A stretch of DNA of 64,000 bases from the NCBI GenBank assembly GCA_964523015.1, contig CAZFXN010000001.1, forward strand, positions 76,960 through 140,959, in the 5' to 3' direction. Source of the stretch: JAWXBT01 sp964523015 (GTDB lineage Bacteria; Bdellovibrionota_C; UBA2361; J135). A program made the translations under genes and the position numbers. Under the pieces are notes generated by a model. That model saw nothing but the letters and a program-made list of their open reading frames with translations, made no database searches and was not told the origin of the DNA. Below, piece by piece: positions 26,628 to 35,847 of this stretch; within the stretch, counting starts at the first letter, position 1; every line of letters begins with the position of its first letter.

Positions 26628-28757
26628 ATGTTGCAAGGAAGTGGGCGAACAAATTTAAGAATCACTGAAAATGGCATTGCCATATTAGAGCTTGGTTCAA
26701 GTGATGAACACGTGGTGACTCTAACTAGAGAGAGAATGGAATCTTTGAAAGCTCATGTAAGTGAGATCAAATCGAAGAATCCTAAAGGTGTTGTTGTAAT
26801 AGGTCCAAATGAAAGCATGTTCACTGCAGGTGCTGATATTAATTTAATTAATAGTGTGACCACTGCCGAGGAAGGCGCAAAGATGGCTCAGATGGGCCAA
26901 GAGATCTTTGATGAATTAGAATCTCTTAAGTGTATTACTGTTGCTGCCATCAGTGGCCCGTGCGTAGGAGGCGGTTGCGAGTTAGCCTTAGCCTGTACTC
27001 ACCGACTAATTACATCATCTCCAAAAAGTATAATTGGATTACCTGAAACAAAATTAGGAATTATTCCTGGATTTGGAGGCACTCAGAGACTTCCACGACT
27101 TATTGGACTTCCTGGTGCTCTTGATATCATCCTTTCTGGAAAAACTCTTAGAGCAAGTAAGGCAAAAGGGATCGGATTGGTTGATGACATTGTTAGTTAC
27201 GACAAACTGTATGACACAGCTTTAAAAGTAGCTTCTGGTGAATTAAAATTATCTCGACGACCTATATCTTTTGTCCATAAGATCCTTACCTTTACTGGTA
27301 TTGGTCGTTCAATAGTAAAGAGCCAAACTGAAAAGCTCCTTAAGAAACAGACAAAAGGATTTTATCCAGCTCCTCCAACCGCGCTAAAAACCGCAATGTA
27401 CGGGCTTGCTAATGGTCAAAGAGCCGGCATGAAAAGAGAGGCTGATGAGCTTGGTCGGATGATTGTTACTCCAGAATGCAAAGCTTTAGTAAATTTATTC
27501 TTTCTAACTGAAGCATCTAAGGGATTAGGAAAATCTGCTCGCGGCGAGCTAAAAGGTTTATACGGTGTTGTTATTGGAGCCGGTACTATGGGTGCTGGCA
27601 TTGCCCAGCTCTTAGCTCAAAATGACAATAGAGTGATCCTGCAAGATAGAAACGAGGAAGCAGTCAGCAAAGGGATCGCTTATGTCAAAAAGAACTTAAG
27701 TAAGATCAGTTATCTTTCTGAAACAGATCGCAACTTAATTCTTAACCGCATTGAGCGAGCAGAGAACGATGCGCCTTCATTAGGTTCTGTTAATTTTGCA
27801 ATTGAAGCTGTCTTTGAAGATATGAATCTAAAAAAGAAAATTTTAGGTGATATATCAAAAAAGATAGAGCCGGAAGCGATTGTCGCATCTAACACCTCTT
27901 CATTATCGGTAACTGAAATAGCCTCAGCAATCGAACGACCTGAAAGAGTTGTCGGCATGCACTTTTTTAATCCAGTACCAAAGATGCCACTTGTGGAGAT
28001 TATTCGAGGTGAAAAAACAAGTAATAAAACTATCGTGCTTACCTCTGCTCTCTCTACAAAGATGGGGAAATATCCAATTGTTGTAAATGATGTGCCTGGA
28101 TTCTTAGTTAACCGAATCTTATTTCCATATCTTAATGAGGCCATGTTTGCCGTAACTGACGGGTATAAGATCAAAGATATAGATAAGGCTGCGCTAAAAT
28201 TTGGTATGCCTATGGGCCCTATCCGTTTACTTGATGAAGTTGGTCTAGATGTTGGAGGTCACGTCGCAGAGATCATGCATAAAGGATATGGCGAACGAAT
28301 GGCTGCGCCTCCTTTAGCCTCACAGATGGATAAAGCTGGACGAAAAGGCAAGAAAAACAGCAAAGGTTTCTATGATTTTAATGGGAAAGAGGAGACCCCT
28401 CACCCACACATTAGATCAATATTAAATATCACTAAGCCTGAGCAAGATGTAACTGACTATGAGTCACTCGCTCAAAGACTTCTCTTTAATATGATCAATG
28501 AAGCAGTGCGCTGCCTTGATGAAGAGGTAGCTGGTGCTCCGGGCAGGGAGGCTGCTAGCCAAATTGACCTTGGGTCTGTAATGGGATTTGGATTTCCTCC
28601 ATTTAGAGGTGGTGTGATTTTTTACGCTGAGTCACTCGGTGCAAAAAAAGTTCTAGAAATTTTAGAACGGCTGCAAACTGCTCATGGTGCACGGTTTACC
28701 CCTTGGGAGGGAATCAAGGCTAGAGCTAAAGCAGGAGCAAGTTTTTACGCAGGGTAA
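26628..28757 (+). CDS. fadJ: FadJ/FadB-like multifunctional beta-oxidation protein
   Basis: This encodes about 709 residues. The N-terminal ~190 residues form an enoyl-CoA hydratase/isomerase fold (AGADINLI, then CVGGGCELALACTHRL and ETKLGIIPGFGGTQRLPRL). After a helical linker comes an NAD-binding 3-hydroxyacyl-CoA dehydrogenase (GVVIGAGTMGAGIAQLLAQN; HFFNPVPKMPLVEIIRG; NDVPGFLVNRILFPY) with its C-terminal helical domain repeated. It would hydrate and oxidise enoyl-CoA in fatty-acid degradation. The ATG at 26628 is preferred over TTG 26622 because of the spacing to AGGGAG. No thiolase partner is adjacent. FadB and FadJ type cannot be separated safely. Confidence 0.9.
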   Translation: MLQGSGRTNLRITENGIAILELGSSDEHVVTLTRERMESLKAHVSEIKSKNPKGVVVIGPNESMFTAGADINLINSVTTAEEGAKMAQMGQEIFDELESLKCITVAAISGPCVGGGCELALACTHRLITSSPKSIIGLPETKLGIIPGFGGTQRLPRLIGLPGALDIILSGKTLRASKAKGIGLVDDIVSYDKLYDTALKVASGELKLSRRPISFVHKILTFTGIGRSIVKSQTEKLLKKQTKGFYPAPPTALKTAMYGLANGQRAGMKREADELGRMIVTPECKALVNLFFLTEASKGLGKSARGELKGLYGVVIGAGTMGAGIAQLLAQNDNRVILQDRNEEAVSKGIAYVKKNLSKISYLSETDRNLILNRIERAENDAPSLGSVNFAIEAVFEDMNLKKKILGDISKKIEPEAIVASNTSSLSVTEIASAIERPERVVGMHFFNPVPKMPLVEIIRGEKTSNKTIVLTSALSTKMGKYPIVVNDVPGFLVNRILFPYLNEAMFAVTDGYKIKDIDKAALKFGMPMGPIRLLDEVGLDVGGHVAEIMHKGYGERMAAPPLASQMDKAGRKGKKNSKGFYDFNGKEETPHPHIRSILNITKPEQDVTDYESLAQRLLFNMINEAVRCLDEEVAGAPGREAASQIDLGSVMGFGFPPFRGGVIFYAESLGAKKVLEILERLQTAHGARFTPWEGIKARAKAGASFYAG

Positions 28758-28832
28758 CTGCCGCCTGATACCGGTAGTACAATAACAGCAACTTCCTACC
28801 ATTGATCATATTAAGGGCATGCTTAAAGGGTA

Positions 28833-28874
28833 GGGGGAGGAAGACATACTAACCCATAGAGTACAACCTCCCCC
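28833..28874. other. GC-rich hairpin after fadJ
   Basis: GGGGGAGG (28833-28840) pairs with CCTCCCCC (28867-28874) across a 26-base loop. It lies 75 bases after the fadJ stop and could end transcription or cap mRNA, but no T-run follows, so it is not a classical terminator. Confidence 0.35.
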
Positions 28875-28926
28875 CCATCCATCAACTCTTGCCACAAGAA
28901 TTTCTGCCAGCAAAAGTTGATTTTGC

Positions 28927-28962
28927 TGCGGACCATCCTGCGGACCATCCTGCGAACCATCC
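28927..28962. repeat. three tandem 12-bp repeats
   Basis: TGCGGACCATCC occurs twice in a row (28927-28950) and then once as TGCGAACCATCC (28951-28962). The array abuts the 3' end of the minus-strand lipoprotein gene and overlaps its stop by one base. Short tandem arrays of this kind can vary in copy number. Confidence 0.85.
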
Positions 28963-29492
28963 TAGGGCACAGGAATCAAGTAGTGTCTGACACAGTGCGC
29001 CTTGGTTCCTGGATCTGGATGACTGTACTCATGAACGAGATCTTGTCGTTCACCAGTCGCTCGAACCCAGTACGCGTGACGAGACTGAAAGACAGACCCA
29101 TCCGCGTAGAATTGGCACGTTGGCTTCATGCCAGTGATTGGATCCGCCCCAGCAAGGAAGGCACTTAGCTCCTCTCTTGACAGGTAGCCATCATCGTCAC
29201 TGCTGAACAGACCGCCGATCTCGCTGGCCAGGTAAGTAATCGGGCCCTCTTCACCGATGCAAAGGGCGATCACTTCGCCAGCAACGAGGGAGACACCTCC
29301 GGTGTAGAGAGCGGTGGTGAAGTACCCCGCGTTGTTGTTGTGCGCGATTGCATTTCCAGCAATGCCACCGATGACGGCACCTCCCGTTGAGTACGGGTTT
29401 TCGCGGATGTGGTCTTGCGTGGACTGACAACTGGTCAGGCCAAAGCCCAACACCATGATCAGAAACAGAACTGCTCTTGACGCCAGGTTCAT
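28962..29492 (-). CDS. lipoprotein with glycine-zipper and EF-hand-like loop, GC-rich
   Basis: The 176-residue product has a lipoprotein signal (VLFLIMVLGFGLTSC, lipobox Cys at about 22), so it is expected to be anchored in the envelope. Residues about 36-60 (STGGAVIGGIAGNAIAHN) resemble glycine-zipper motifs of outer-membrane lipoproteins. SSDDDGYLSREELSAFL near 96-112 resembles one EF-hand calcium loop. The gene is much richer in G+C than all its neighbours, which indicates horizontal transfer from a high-GC donor. No partner gene came with it. Function unknown. Confidence 0.75.
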   Translation of the reverse strand: MNLASRAVLFLIMVLGFGLTSCQSTQDHIRENPYSTGGAVIGGIAGNAIAHNNNAGYFTTALYTGGVSLVAGEVIALCIGEEGPITYLASEIGGLFSSDDDGYLSREELSAFLAGADPITGMKPTCQFYADGSVFQSRHAYWVRATGERQDLVHEYSHPDPGTKAHCVRHYLIPVP

Positions 29493-29681
29493 TCGTGCTC
29501 CTTCTGGGGGATTCCCAGTGTGGTTATGGTATCTGTGGAAGTGGGGATGAAGATAAAGAAAAAGACAAAACCGCTAATCTTCCTCTACCCCATAAAGATT
29601 TGTAAAAAATCGAAGAGTATTATTATACATTTTTTTAAAGGATTATGCGAATTATCTTATGAAATGAAGGAATTTCTTCTT

Positions 29682-30071
29682 TTAAGCGGCTTGCTGTTGT
29701 CCCATGCCCCATTTCTTTTCTAACCGACTTATTGCGCCAGAGTGGACCTTTTCAACATTATCTATAGTTTGAGCTAGGGTAAAAAGTTGATCCTCAGTTT
29801 TTAACTGATTTGGCGATGGCAGTTGCGCTAAAATATTAAAAGCTAATTCTTTTTCAGGGACTAAGTATTTAGCTGCTGCTGAGAATTTCTCAACAATCAA
29901 CATAACATCTACAATAATGTTGCAACGAATTGCTAACTGAATATCTTCGTGCAGCTCTTTAACAACACGATAGACAAGTTCAGGATAAATTTCACCGGGG
30001 TATTGTTTGATGCCGTGAGCCCAGCCATCAATTGCGATCCAAAAAAGTTCTTCTAATGATCTCTCTTGCAT
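29682..30071 (-). CDS. hypothetical protein
   Basis: The 129-residue soluble product is mostly helical and rich in Leu, Glu and Ile (SLEELFWIAIDGWAHGIKQY at its start). No known family. It lies 38 bases downstream of the 30110-30418 gene on the same strand, so the two probably form an operon. A plus-strand frame at 29520-29723 overlaps its end and looks non-coding. Confidence 0.55.
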   Translation of the reverse strand: MQERSLEELFWIAIDGWAHGIKQYPGEIYPELVYRVVKELHEDIQLAIRCNIIVDVMLIVEKFSAAAKYLVPEKELAFNILAQLPSPNQLKTEDQLFTLAQTIDNVEKVHSGAISRLEKKWGMGQQQAA

Positions 30072-30109
30072 ATTATTAAAACAAAAACCTAAAAACTATA
30101 CTGTAAGAG

Positions 30110-30418
30110 TTAGGCAGCTAATCTTAAAGTCGATGCTGCTTCTCTAAATACATTTGCTTGTGCTGGACGAATCTCATTCAGATCAGCTTCAACACCTGCT
30201 GCTCGTTGAAAAGAATCAGTGGTCATCCCCAAAGATGCAGCGAAATCTCCTGCGCTGCTAGCAATTTCTGACAACTGATGTCCAATAACTTCGCCTACCA
30301 TAACATCTCTATCAGGTAGAACACTTCCCACTAATACTTGGTCAGTGTCATGACCAACTCCAGTGGCAATATTCAAATCATTCAAATCTAAAATCTGGTC
30401 TTTTGGTAATTCAGTCAT
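30110..30418 (-). CDS. hypothetical protein
   Basis: The 102-residue product starts MTELPKDQILDLNDLNIATG, with GAGGAAG nine bases upstream. The start resembles the leader-like N-termini of some small peptide-precursor and secretion-substrate proteins, but there is no clear motif. The rest is alanine- and serine-rich with likely helices. It precedes the 29682-30071 gene in a two-gene unit. Function unknown; a T3SS substrate would be speculation. Confidence 0.5.
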   Translation of the reverse strand: MTELPKDQILDLNDLNIATGVGHDTDQVLVGSVLPDRDVMVGEVIGHQLSEIASSAGDFAASLGMTTDSFQRAAGVEADLNEIRPAQANVFREAASTLRLAA

Positions 30419-30639
30419 AGATATCTTACTTCCTCGCTCTAACTTCTAGGTGTTCTCTCACTAAATAGATACATAATTCACCTATACAGATAGAGTTATG
30501 GTCATTTCCTATTAATCGGTGTCTTTTAACGGAGTTTTCATATAAAAAGCACTCTATAATGATGAATAGATAATATTTTTCGTTTCATATAGAATAATCA
30601 TTCTAAGGAGTTATACTAGGGTTTAGGATTATAGAGTAA

Positions 30640-32400
30640 ATGAAAAGAGAAGTATCAATAGAGAGTATTAAAACTAGCTTAGCCGATGCAATCTCAAAGA
30701 TTGCCACCATCGATAATGCCCTACTCGACAAAGAGGCAGTCTTAAAGCTTCTTACAAAGCCTCAGCAGAGAGAGCACGGCGATCTCGCTTTTCCTTGTTT
30801 TCAGTTAGCAAAAACTTGGAAAGTAGCACCTCCAGAATGTTCAAAAAAATTAATGGCTGATCTTACACTTCCACTTGGGATCTCTGAAGCAATACCAACC
30901 GGTCCGTACTTAAATTTTCGTTATGACAAGCAAACTATCTTTGATGGAGTGATTCCACAGATTTTAAAGGAGCAACATCTCTACGGCAAAAAAACAGAGA
31001 ATAATAAAAATTTAATCGTCGAGTACTCCTCTCCTAATATTGCAAAAACTTTTCATGTTGGACATCTCCGTACGACTCTTATTGGTCATTCCTTGGCCCA
31101 AATCTATAAGCATCTTGGGTATAATGTTGTTGGCATAAATCACTTAGGAGATTGGGGTACCCAGTTCGGATTTGTTTGGGCAGGGTGTGAGCTTTGGGGA
31201 AAACCTAAAGAGGCCTCTGTCGATTCCTTAGTTGATCTTTACCGAAGAGCTACAAATCTTAAAAAATCTCAGGATGAAAGTACTGTACCTGAAGAGGATA
31301 AAGACAAACCGGATGTCAATCAGATGGCCCGTGATTATTTTATAAAGCTAGAGGCTGGCGATAAGGACGCACTCTCATTTTGGCAATGGTGCCTTGATGT
31401 TTCATTAAAATACCTAACCTCGATGTATGATCGAATGGGAATTAAGTTCGATCATTATACTGGAGAATCCTTTTATAGAGGCATGCTTAATGAAGTAGAG
31501 GATAAGGTCCGAGATAGTCAGATCTTAGAAGAATCCCGCGGGGCACTAGGTGTTGATTGCGGTAAAAAACTCGGGTTTGCCAGGGTTTTTGCCGAGGATG
31601 GTCGCTCTCTTTATATTACTAGAGATATTGCTACGGCCATGTACAGAGAGGAAACCTTTCATCCGGAAAAGATTTTATACGTTGTTGCTGCCCAGCAATC
31701 ACTTCATTTTCAACAATTGATCGAGATCCTAAATAGGATGAGTCATCCAGTTGCTAAAAAGATGGTTCATGTTTCATTTGGCTTTGTCCCAGGTATGAAA
31801 ACAAGAGAGGGTGGCGGAATCTCTCTAAAGGAATTCTTAGATGAGTCTCACGATCGTGCACTTAAGGCATACCGTACAGAGGTTCAAAGGAGACCAGAAG
31901 GTACTGATGAGAACGAAATTGCTGAAGCAGTTGCCATAGGATCAATGTACTTTTACTTTTTAGGAAATAGTAACGTTAAGGATTTTAATTTTAGCTGGGA
32001 TGAAGCTCTTAACTTTCATGGGGACTCTGGGCCATATCTTCAGTACGCCTATGCTAGAATCAATAGTATTGAATTAAAAGCTAAGGCTGCTGGTGTATCA
32101 ACAGATCTTTTTGATCCAAAACTATTAGTCGAAGACCAAGCATATGATTTAGCATTACTCTTAACTGAGTTTAGTGAAGTTGTTGAAAAAGCTGGTCAAG
32201 ATTATGAGCCTTATTATATCTCTAATTACCTCCTAGATCTCTCTAAGGCGTTTTCCCGTGCTTATAAAGAACTTCGTGTTATAGGCGAGGATGTCTCTAA
32301 AGAATTAGCCTCTACTAGGCTTGCACTTTTTACGTCTGTTAAGCATGTGCTTGCCTCCGGATTAAAACTACTCGGTGTCCCTTTAGTGGAGAAAATGTGA
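30640..32400 (+). CDS. argS: arginyl-tRNA synthetase
   Basis: The 586-residue class I synthetase has the Arg-N domain in the first ~110 residues. The HIGH region reads SSPNIAKTFHVGHLRTT, then NHLGDWGTQFG. The insertion domain follows, then GKKLGFARVFAEDGRSLY and the KMSK-equivalent GMKTREGGGISLKEFLD. The C-terminal DALR domain ends LLGVPLVEKM. ArgRS enzymes often lack a canonical KMSK, so this is normal. The last bases overlap the rnhA start (GTGA, 32397-32400), indicating translational coupling. Confidence 0.96.
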   Translation: MKREVSIESIKTSLADAISKIATIDNALLDKEAVLKLLTKPQQREHGDLAFPCFQLAKTWKVAPPECSKKLMADLTLPLGISEAIPTGPYLNFRYDKQTIFDGVIPQILKEQHLYGKKTENNKNLIVEYSSPNIAKTFHVGHLRTTLIGHSLAQIYKHLGYNVVGINHLGDWGTQFGFVWAGCELWGKPKEASVDSLVDLYRRATNLKKSQDESTVPEEDKDKPDVNQMARDYFIKLEAGDKDALSFWQWCLDVSLKYLTSMYDRMGIKFDHYTGESFYRGMLNEVEDKVRDSQILEESRGALGVDCGKKLGFARVFAEDGRSLYITRDIATAMYREETFHPEKILYVVAAQQSLHFQQLIEILNRMSHPVAKKMVHVSFGFVPGMKTREGGGISLKEFLDESHDRALKAYRTEVQRRPEGTDENEIAEAVAIGSMYFYFLGNSNVKDFNFSWDEALNFHGDSGPYLQYAYARINSIELKAKAAGVSTDLFDPKLLVEDQAYDLALLLTEFSEVVEKAGQDYEPYYISNYLLDLSKAFSRAYKELRVIGEDVSKELASTRLALFTSVKHVLASGLKLLGVPLVEKM

Positions 32401-32900
32401 GTAACAGTATTACTTCAACACAGAACTTAACATTAGATGAAGTGTTACGTCGGTTCTCTGGTGGACAGCAAACAGGAGTCTTTACTGATGGATCGTGCCA
32501 TGGCAACCCAGGTCCAGGCGGTTGGGGAGCTGTTCATGTAGCTGATGGCAAAGTCATCGATCAACAACATGGTCATGCCAAGCAAACAACAAATAACCAG
32601 ATGGAGTTAACCGCCCTAATTGCTGCGTATAAAATGCTGCCAAAGGACTCCACTCTCTCCATCTATACTGACAGTAACCTCTGTGTTCAAACAATTAATG
32701 AATGGGCCAAAGGCTGGCAAGCTCGTGGATGGAAGCGCAAATCTGGGCCGATCGCAAACCTAGAGTTAGTAAAAGAGCTTTATCAGCAATCTTTAGTTCA
32801 TCCAAAAGTTAAATTAACCTGGACTAAAGCCCATTGTGGCGATGTTTGGAATGAATATGCTGATTCATTAGCAAATGCTTGGGCACGTGAAACGCTATAA
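32397..32900 (+). CDS. rnhA: ribonuclease HI
   Basis: The 167-residue product uses a GTG start overlapping the argS stop. The catalytic acids are D31 (GVFTDGSCHGNPGPGGWG), E70 (NNQMELTAL), D92 (IYTDSNLC) and D156 (EYADSLAN), with H146 in the flexible loop (TKAHCGD). It removes RNA from RNA-DNA hybrids. About 24 residues precede the first strand, slightly more than in E. coli RNase HI. The argS-rnhA-ABC order suggests a single transcript. Confidence 0.95.
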   Translation: MSNSITSTQNLTLDEVLRRFSGGQQTGVFTDGSCHGNPGPGGWGAVHVADGKVIDQQHGHAKQTTNNQMELTALIAAYKMLPKDSTLSIYTDSNLCVQTINEWAKGWQARGWKRKSGPIANLELVKELYQQSLVHPKVKLTWTKAHCGDVWNEYADSLANAWARETL

Positions 32901-32947
32901 ATTACAGAGATAATTACAGAGATAAATTTAAGAGAGATTGTAACTAG

Positions 32948-34711
32948 ATGTCAGAAAAGACTGAAAAGAAAGAGAAGTTTAATCTCACTCTAGCCATTTT
33001 GCGGTTAGCTAAACCTTACAGAAATGAACTTATTGTTGGTATGCTTTTTCTCTTAGGTGGCAGTGGTATTAATCTATTGTTTCCTGAAATTATCCGACGC
33101 TTACTAAATTCTGATAATGCTGCTCTCCTTACTGAACATACAGCTTTAGTCATCTCTGGACTCTTAGGACTGATTGTTATTCAAGGGATCTGTTTTTATG
33201 TAAGGTCCTTTGTCTTTGGTTTTGTAGGACATAAGGCTGTCGCCCAACTCCGTAAAGATCTGTACGCCTCCCTTGTCGGACAAGACATTATGTTTTTTGA
33301 TAAAGAGAGAGCCGGCGATCTTGTTTCTCGTTTAGCCTCTGATACAGTTTTAATGCAAGCTGCAGTGAGTATTAATATCTCAGTTTTTATTCGGTACGCT
33401 ATTCAGGTGTTAGTCGGTATTATTTTAATGACCTGGATCTCTCCCAAACTAACCTTAGTTATAGTTGTAATTTTACCAATTATGATCGGGATTTTTGCCG
33501 TACTTGGCAAACGACTCCGTAGTGCATCAAAAAAGATGCATGCTGAATTGGGCACAGCAAACATGGTAGCTGAAGAAACCCTTTACGGCATTCGTACTGT
33601 GAAAGCTTTTAGTAAAGAGAGCTATGAAAAAGGACGGTACGGCAAGAGTATTGATAATACTCTTAGCCTAGCTAAAGAGAGGACCTGGGTAGCTGCATTT
33701 TTCGCTTCTTTTTCTAGCGTCTTAATGAATACCGCCATTGTTATAATTTTATGGTTCGGTATTGCATTAATGAGTACTGGAAATATGTCCATCGGCGATC
33801 TAACTGCATTTTTGCTTTACGGAGTAATCGTTGCTGTTTCATTTGCATTTCTATCTGGGACCTACGCTGAATTTTCTCAGGCACTTGGTGCCGCTGAACG
33901 GATCTTTGATATTCTAAAAAGAGGAACCAACATTGAGGGCCAAGATAAAATTTCATCTATTTTAAGTATTACAAAAGGCAAAATTGAATTTAGTAACGTT
34001 TCATTTGCTTATCCAACACGAATAGAAAAAGAGGTTTTAAGTAATATCTCTTTTACTGTTAATAGAGGGGAATCAATTGCCCTTGTTGGCCCATCTGGTG
34101 GTGGTAAAACTACAATTGTTAGCTTACTCCTCAGATACTACGATCCTACCTCTGGTCTTATCAAAATTGATGATAACGATATCCGAACCTTTAATACCGT
34201 TGATTTAAGAAATGAGATGGCAATCGTCGCTCAAGATCCGGAGATTTTTTCAGTAACAATTGAAGAGATTTTACGGTACGGCAAAATGGAAGCTTCTGAT
34301 CAAGAGATTAGAGAAGCTTGTAAGGATGCTAACATTTTAGACTTCGTTGACTCACTACCTAAAAAACTCAATACCCATGTTGGAGATAAGGGAATTCAAT
34401 TAAGTGGTGGACAGAAACAACGATTGGCAATCGCTAGAGCCATCTTAAAAAACCCAAAGATATTAATCTTAGATGAAGCTACCTCTGCTCTTGATAGTGC
34501 TAATGAAGAGCTTGTTCAAAATGCTCTCACCAAACTAATGAGAGATAGAACAACCATTGTAATTGCTCATAGACTCTCAACCGTTAAAAACGTGAATCGA
34601 ATACTTGTTTTAAATGAGGGTTCTATCGTTGAAACTGGAAATCATGAAGATCTTATCATCAAAGAGGGTCTCTATAAGGACTTAGTTGAAAGGCAACAGC
34701 TACATAGCTAA
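32948..34711 (+). CDS. ABC exporter, MsbA-like (fused membrane and ATPase domains)
   Basis: The 587-residue half-transporter has six membrane helices in residues about 25-320. The nucleotide-binding domain has Walker A GPSGGGKTT, the signature LSGGQKQRLAIARA, Walker B ILILDEATSALD and the switch His in IAHRLS. The size and order match homodimeric type IV exporters such as MsbA, which flips lipid A core in Gram-negatives. It follows rnhA by 47 bases. Substrate cannot be set from sequence; multidrug or lipid export are both possible. Confidence 0.9.
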   Translation: MSEKTEKKEKFNLTLAILRLAKPYRNELIVGMLFLLGGSGINLLFPEIIRRLLNSDNAALLTEHTALVISGLLGLIVIQGICFYVRSFVFGFVGHKAVAQLRKDLYASLVGQDIMFFDKERAGDLVSRLASDTVLMQAAVSINISVFIRYAIQVLVGIILMTWISPKLTLVIVVILPIMIGIFAVLGKRLRSASKKMHAELGTANMVAEETLYGIRTVKAFSKESYEKGRYGKSIDNTLSLAKERTWVAAFFASFSSVLMNTAIVIILWFGIALMSTGNMSIGDLTAFLLYGVIVAVSFAFLSGTYAEFSQALGAAERIFDILKRGTNIEGQDKISSILSITKGKIEFSNVSFAYPTRIEKEVLSNISFTVNRGESIALVGPSGGGKTTIVSLLLRYYDPTSGLIKIDDNDIRTFNTVDLRNEMAIVAQDPEIFSVTIEEILRYGKMEASDQEIREACKDANILDFVDSLPKKLNTHVGDKGIQLSGGQKQRLAIARAILKNPKILILDEATSALDSANEELVQNALTKLMRDRTTIVIAHRLSTVKNVNRILVLNEGSIVETGNHEDLIIKEGLYKDLVERQQLHS

Positions 34712-34835
34712 TTGTTACTAAATTAGCTGATTGATAATTCCTACAACTAATCAAGCAGACTTCACATCATAAGAGATGCCCGTATAAGAGTTCGAAATGG
34801 GCACAAATTAAATCTGCTTAAGATTACGGCTAAAA

Positions 34836-35519
34836 ATGTCACTTAACGTATTAATTATTGATGATGATGCCTCTTTTCGCCATCTAGTTGAGCTTAGAAT
34901 CAAAAAAATTGATCCAGTTCTTTATGTTACTGCATTTGAAAATCTCAAATCAGCCAGAGAGTTTTTAAGAAGCGTAACTCCTGAGTTTGATCTAGTTGTT
35001 CTAGACCAACATCTACCAGATGGACGAGGACTTGAATTATTAAAAGAGGGTGCGCTTGCTGACCTAGCGGTCCTTGCAGTTAGCTCTGATGACAATCCTC
35101 AAATACCTGGCGCAACGATTGAAGCAGGAGCAACATTCTTTTTAAACAAAATGCATATCTCTGAACCACTCTTTGAACCTCTTGTTCGTGGTGTCATTGA
35201 GAGAAACAGACTCTTTAGAGAGTTAATAAATGCAAAGATAAAAAATGCCCAATTTGATACTATGAAAACTCTCGTTGCCACCTTACGTCATGAAATAAAT
35301 AACCCTCTTGGTGCGGTTATGGGAGCAGCTTTTCTTGTAAAATCAGCTGCCAGTCTTTCCGCCGATGAGAAACAGGCTGCTGAAATTATTGAATCAAGCG
35401 GACATCGAATTAATCATGTGTTAAAGCAGCTCTGTGAAGCTGCACTTGATGGGCCAATGGAGAAGAGCCACGAAAAAGTATTTCACATCCCTGGCGACAA
35501 ACCATGGGAACAGAAGTAA
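34836..35519 (+). CDS. receiver domain fused to a histidine-phosphotransfer (DHp) domain, no ATPase
   Basis: The 227-residue product has an N-terminal receiver with IIDDD, phospho-acceptor D57 (VVLDQHLPDGRG) and K105 (FLNKMHI). A helix follows, then an H-box MKTLVATLRHEINNPLGAV with His about 152 and a second helix to about 205, as in the dimerisation domain of histidine kinases. The HATPase domain that should follow is absent and the protein ends cleanly at TAA. It could act as a phosphotransferase, like Spo0B or ChpT, or as a kinase-binding regulator. No partner kinase is adjacent. A similar layout is seen at 40931-41719. Confidence 0.8.
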   Translation: MSLNVLIIDDDASFRHLVELRIKKIDPVLYVTAFENLKSAREFLRSVTPEFDLVVLDQHLPDGRGLELLKEGALADLAVLAVSSDDNPQIPGATIEAGATFFLNKMHISEPLFEPLVRGVIERNRLFRELINAKIKNAQFDTMKTLVATLRHEINNPLGAVMGAAFLVKSAASLSADEKQAAEIIESSGHRINHVLKQLCEAALDGPMEKSHEKVFHIPGDKPWEQK

Positions 35520-35631
35520 CGTTACGAATCAAAAGTTTCGCGCTCTATTGAAATTTAATCAACTACCTTAGCTAAAAACGCGAAATCTTTTGGATTCTCT
35601 TGTTATACCGTTCTGTGCTATACTAGATCAT

Positions 35632-35847
35632 ATGTCAAAAGTAGTGCATTCCGATCCTGAAATTTTGAGTGGCACTCCCGTGTTTGTAGGCACACGCGTA
35701 CCCGTAAAAAATTTATTCGATTACCTTAAATCCGGAGAATCGATTGACGGATTTATTGACGATTTTCCATCAGTTACACAGATACAAGTTCTCGACTTTC
35801 TAAAAGAACTCCAGGCCCAAGCCACAAAAGGTCGTCAAGCCGCATGA
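35632..35847 (+). CDS. DUF433 protein, antitoxin-like
   Basis: This encodes 71 residues from ATG 35632. It matches the DUF433 pattern: VVHSDPEILSGTPVFVGTRV, then VKNLFDYLKSGESIDGFIDD and FPSVTQIQVLDFL. Such proteins carry a winged helix and are usually paired with a DUF5615 PIN-like protein, as here, in a suspected toxin-antitoxin module. Its stop overlaps the next start by four bases (ATGA, 35844-35847). Confidence 0.88.
   Translation: MSKVVHSDPEILSGTPVFVGTRVPVKNLFDYLKSGESIDGFIDDFPSVTQIQVLDFLKELQAQATKGRQAA

Noticed and set aside
27710..28174. Long minus-strand ORF inside fadJ
   Set aside because: It is the reverse of the conserved dehydrogenase domain and carries no family signal; similar mirror frames occur under pta, sctV and other long genes.
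28833..28874. Classical terminator after fadJ
   Set aside because: The stem is GC-rich but has a 26-base loop and no following T-run, so it was listed only as a hairpin.
29520..29723. Plus-strand ORF of 67 residues between two minus-strand genes
   Set aside because: Lysine-rich low-complexity start, no ribosome binding site, and it overlaps the end of the 29682-30071 gene.
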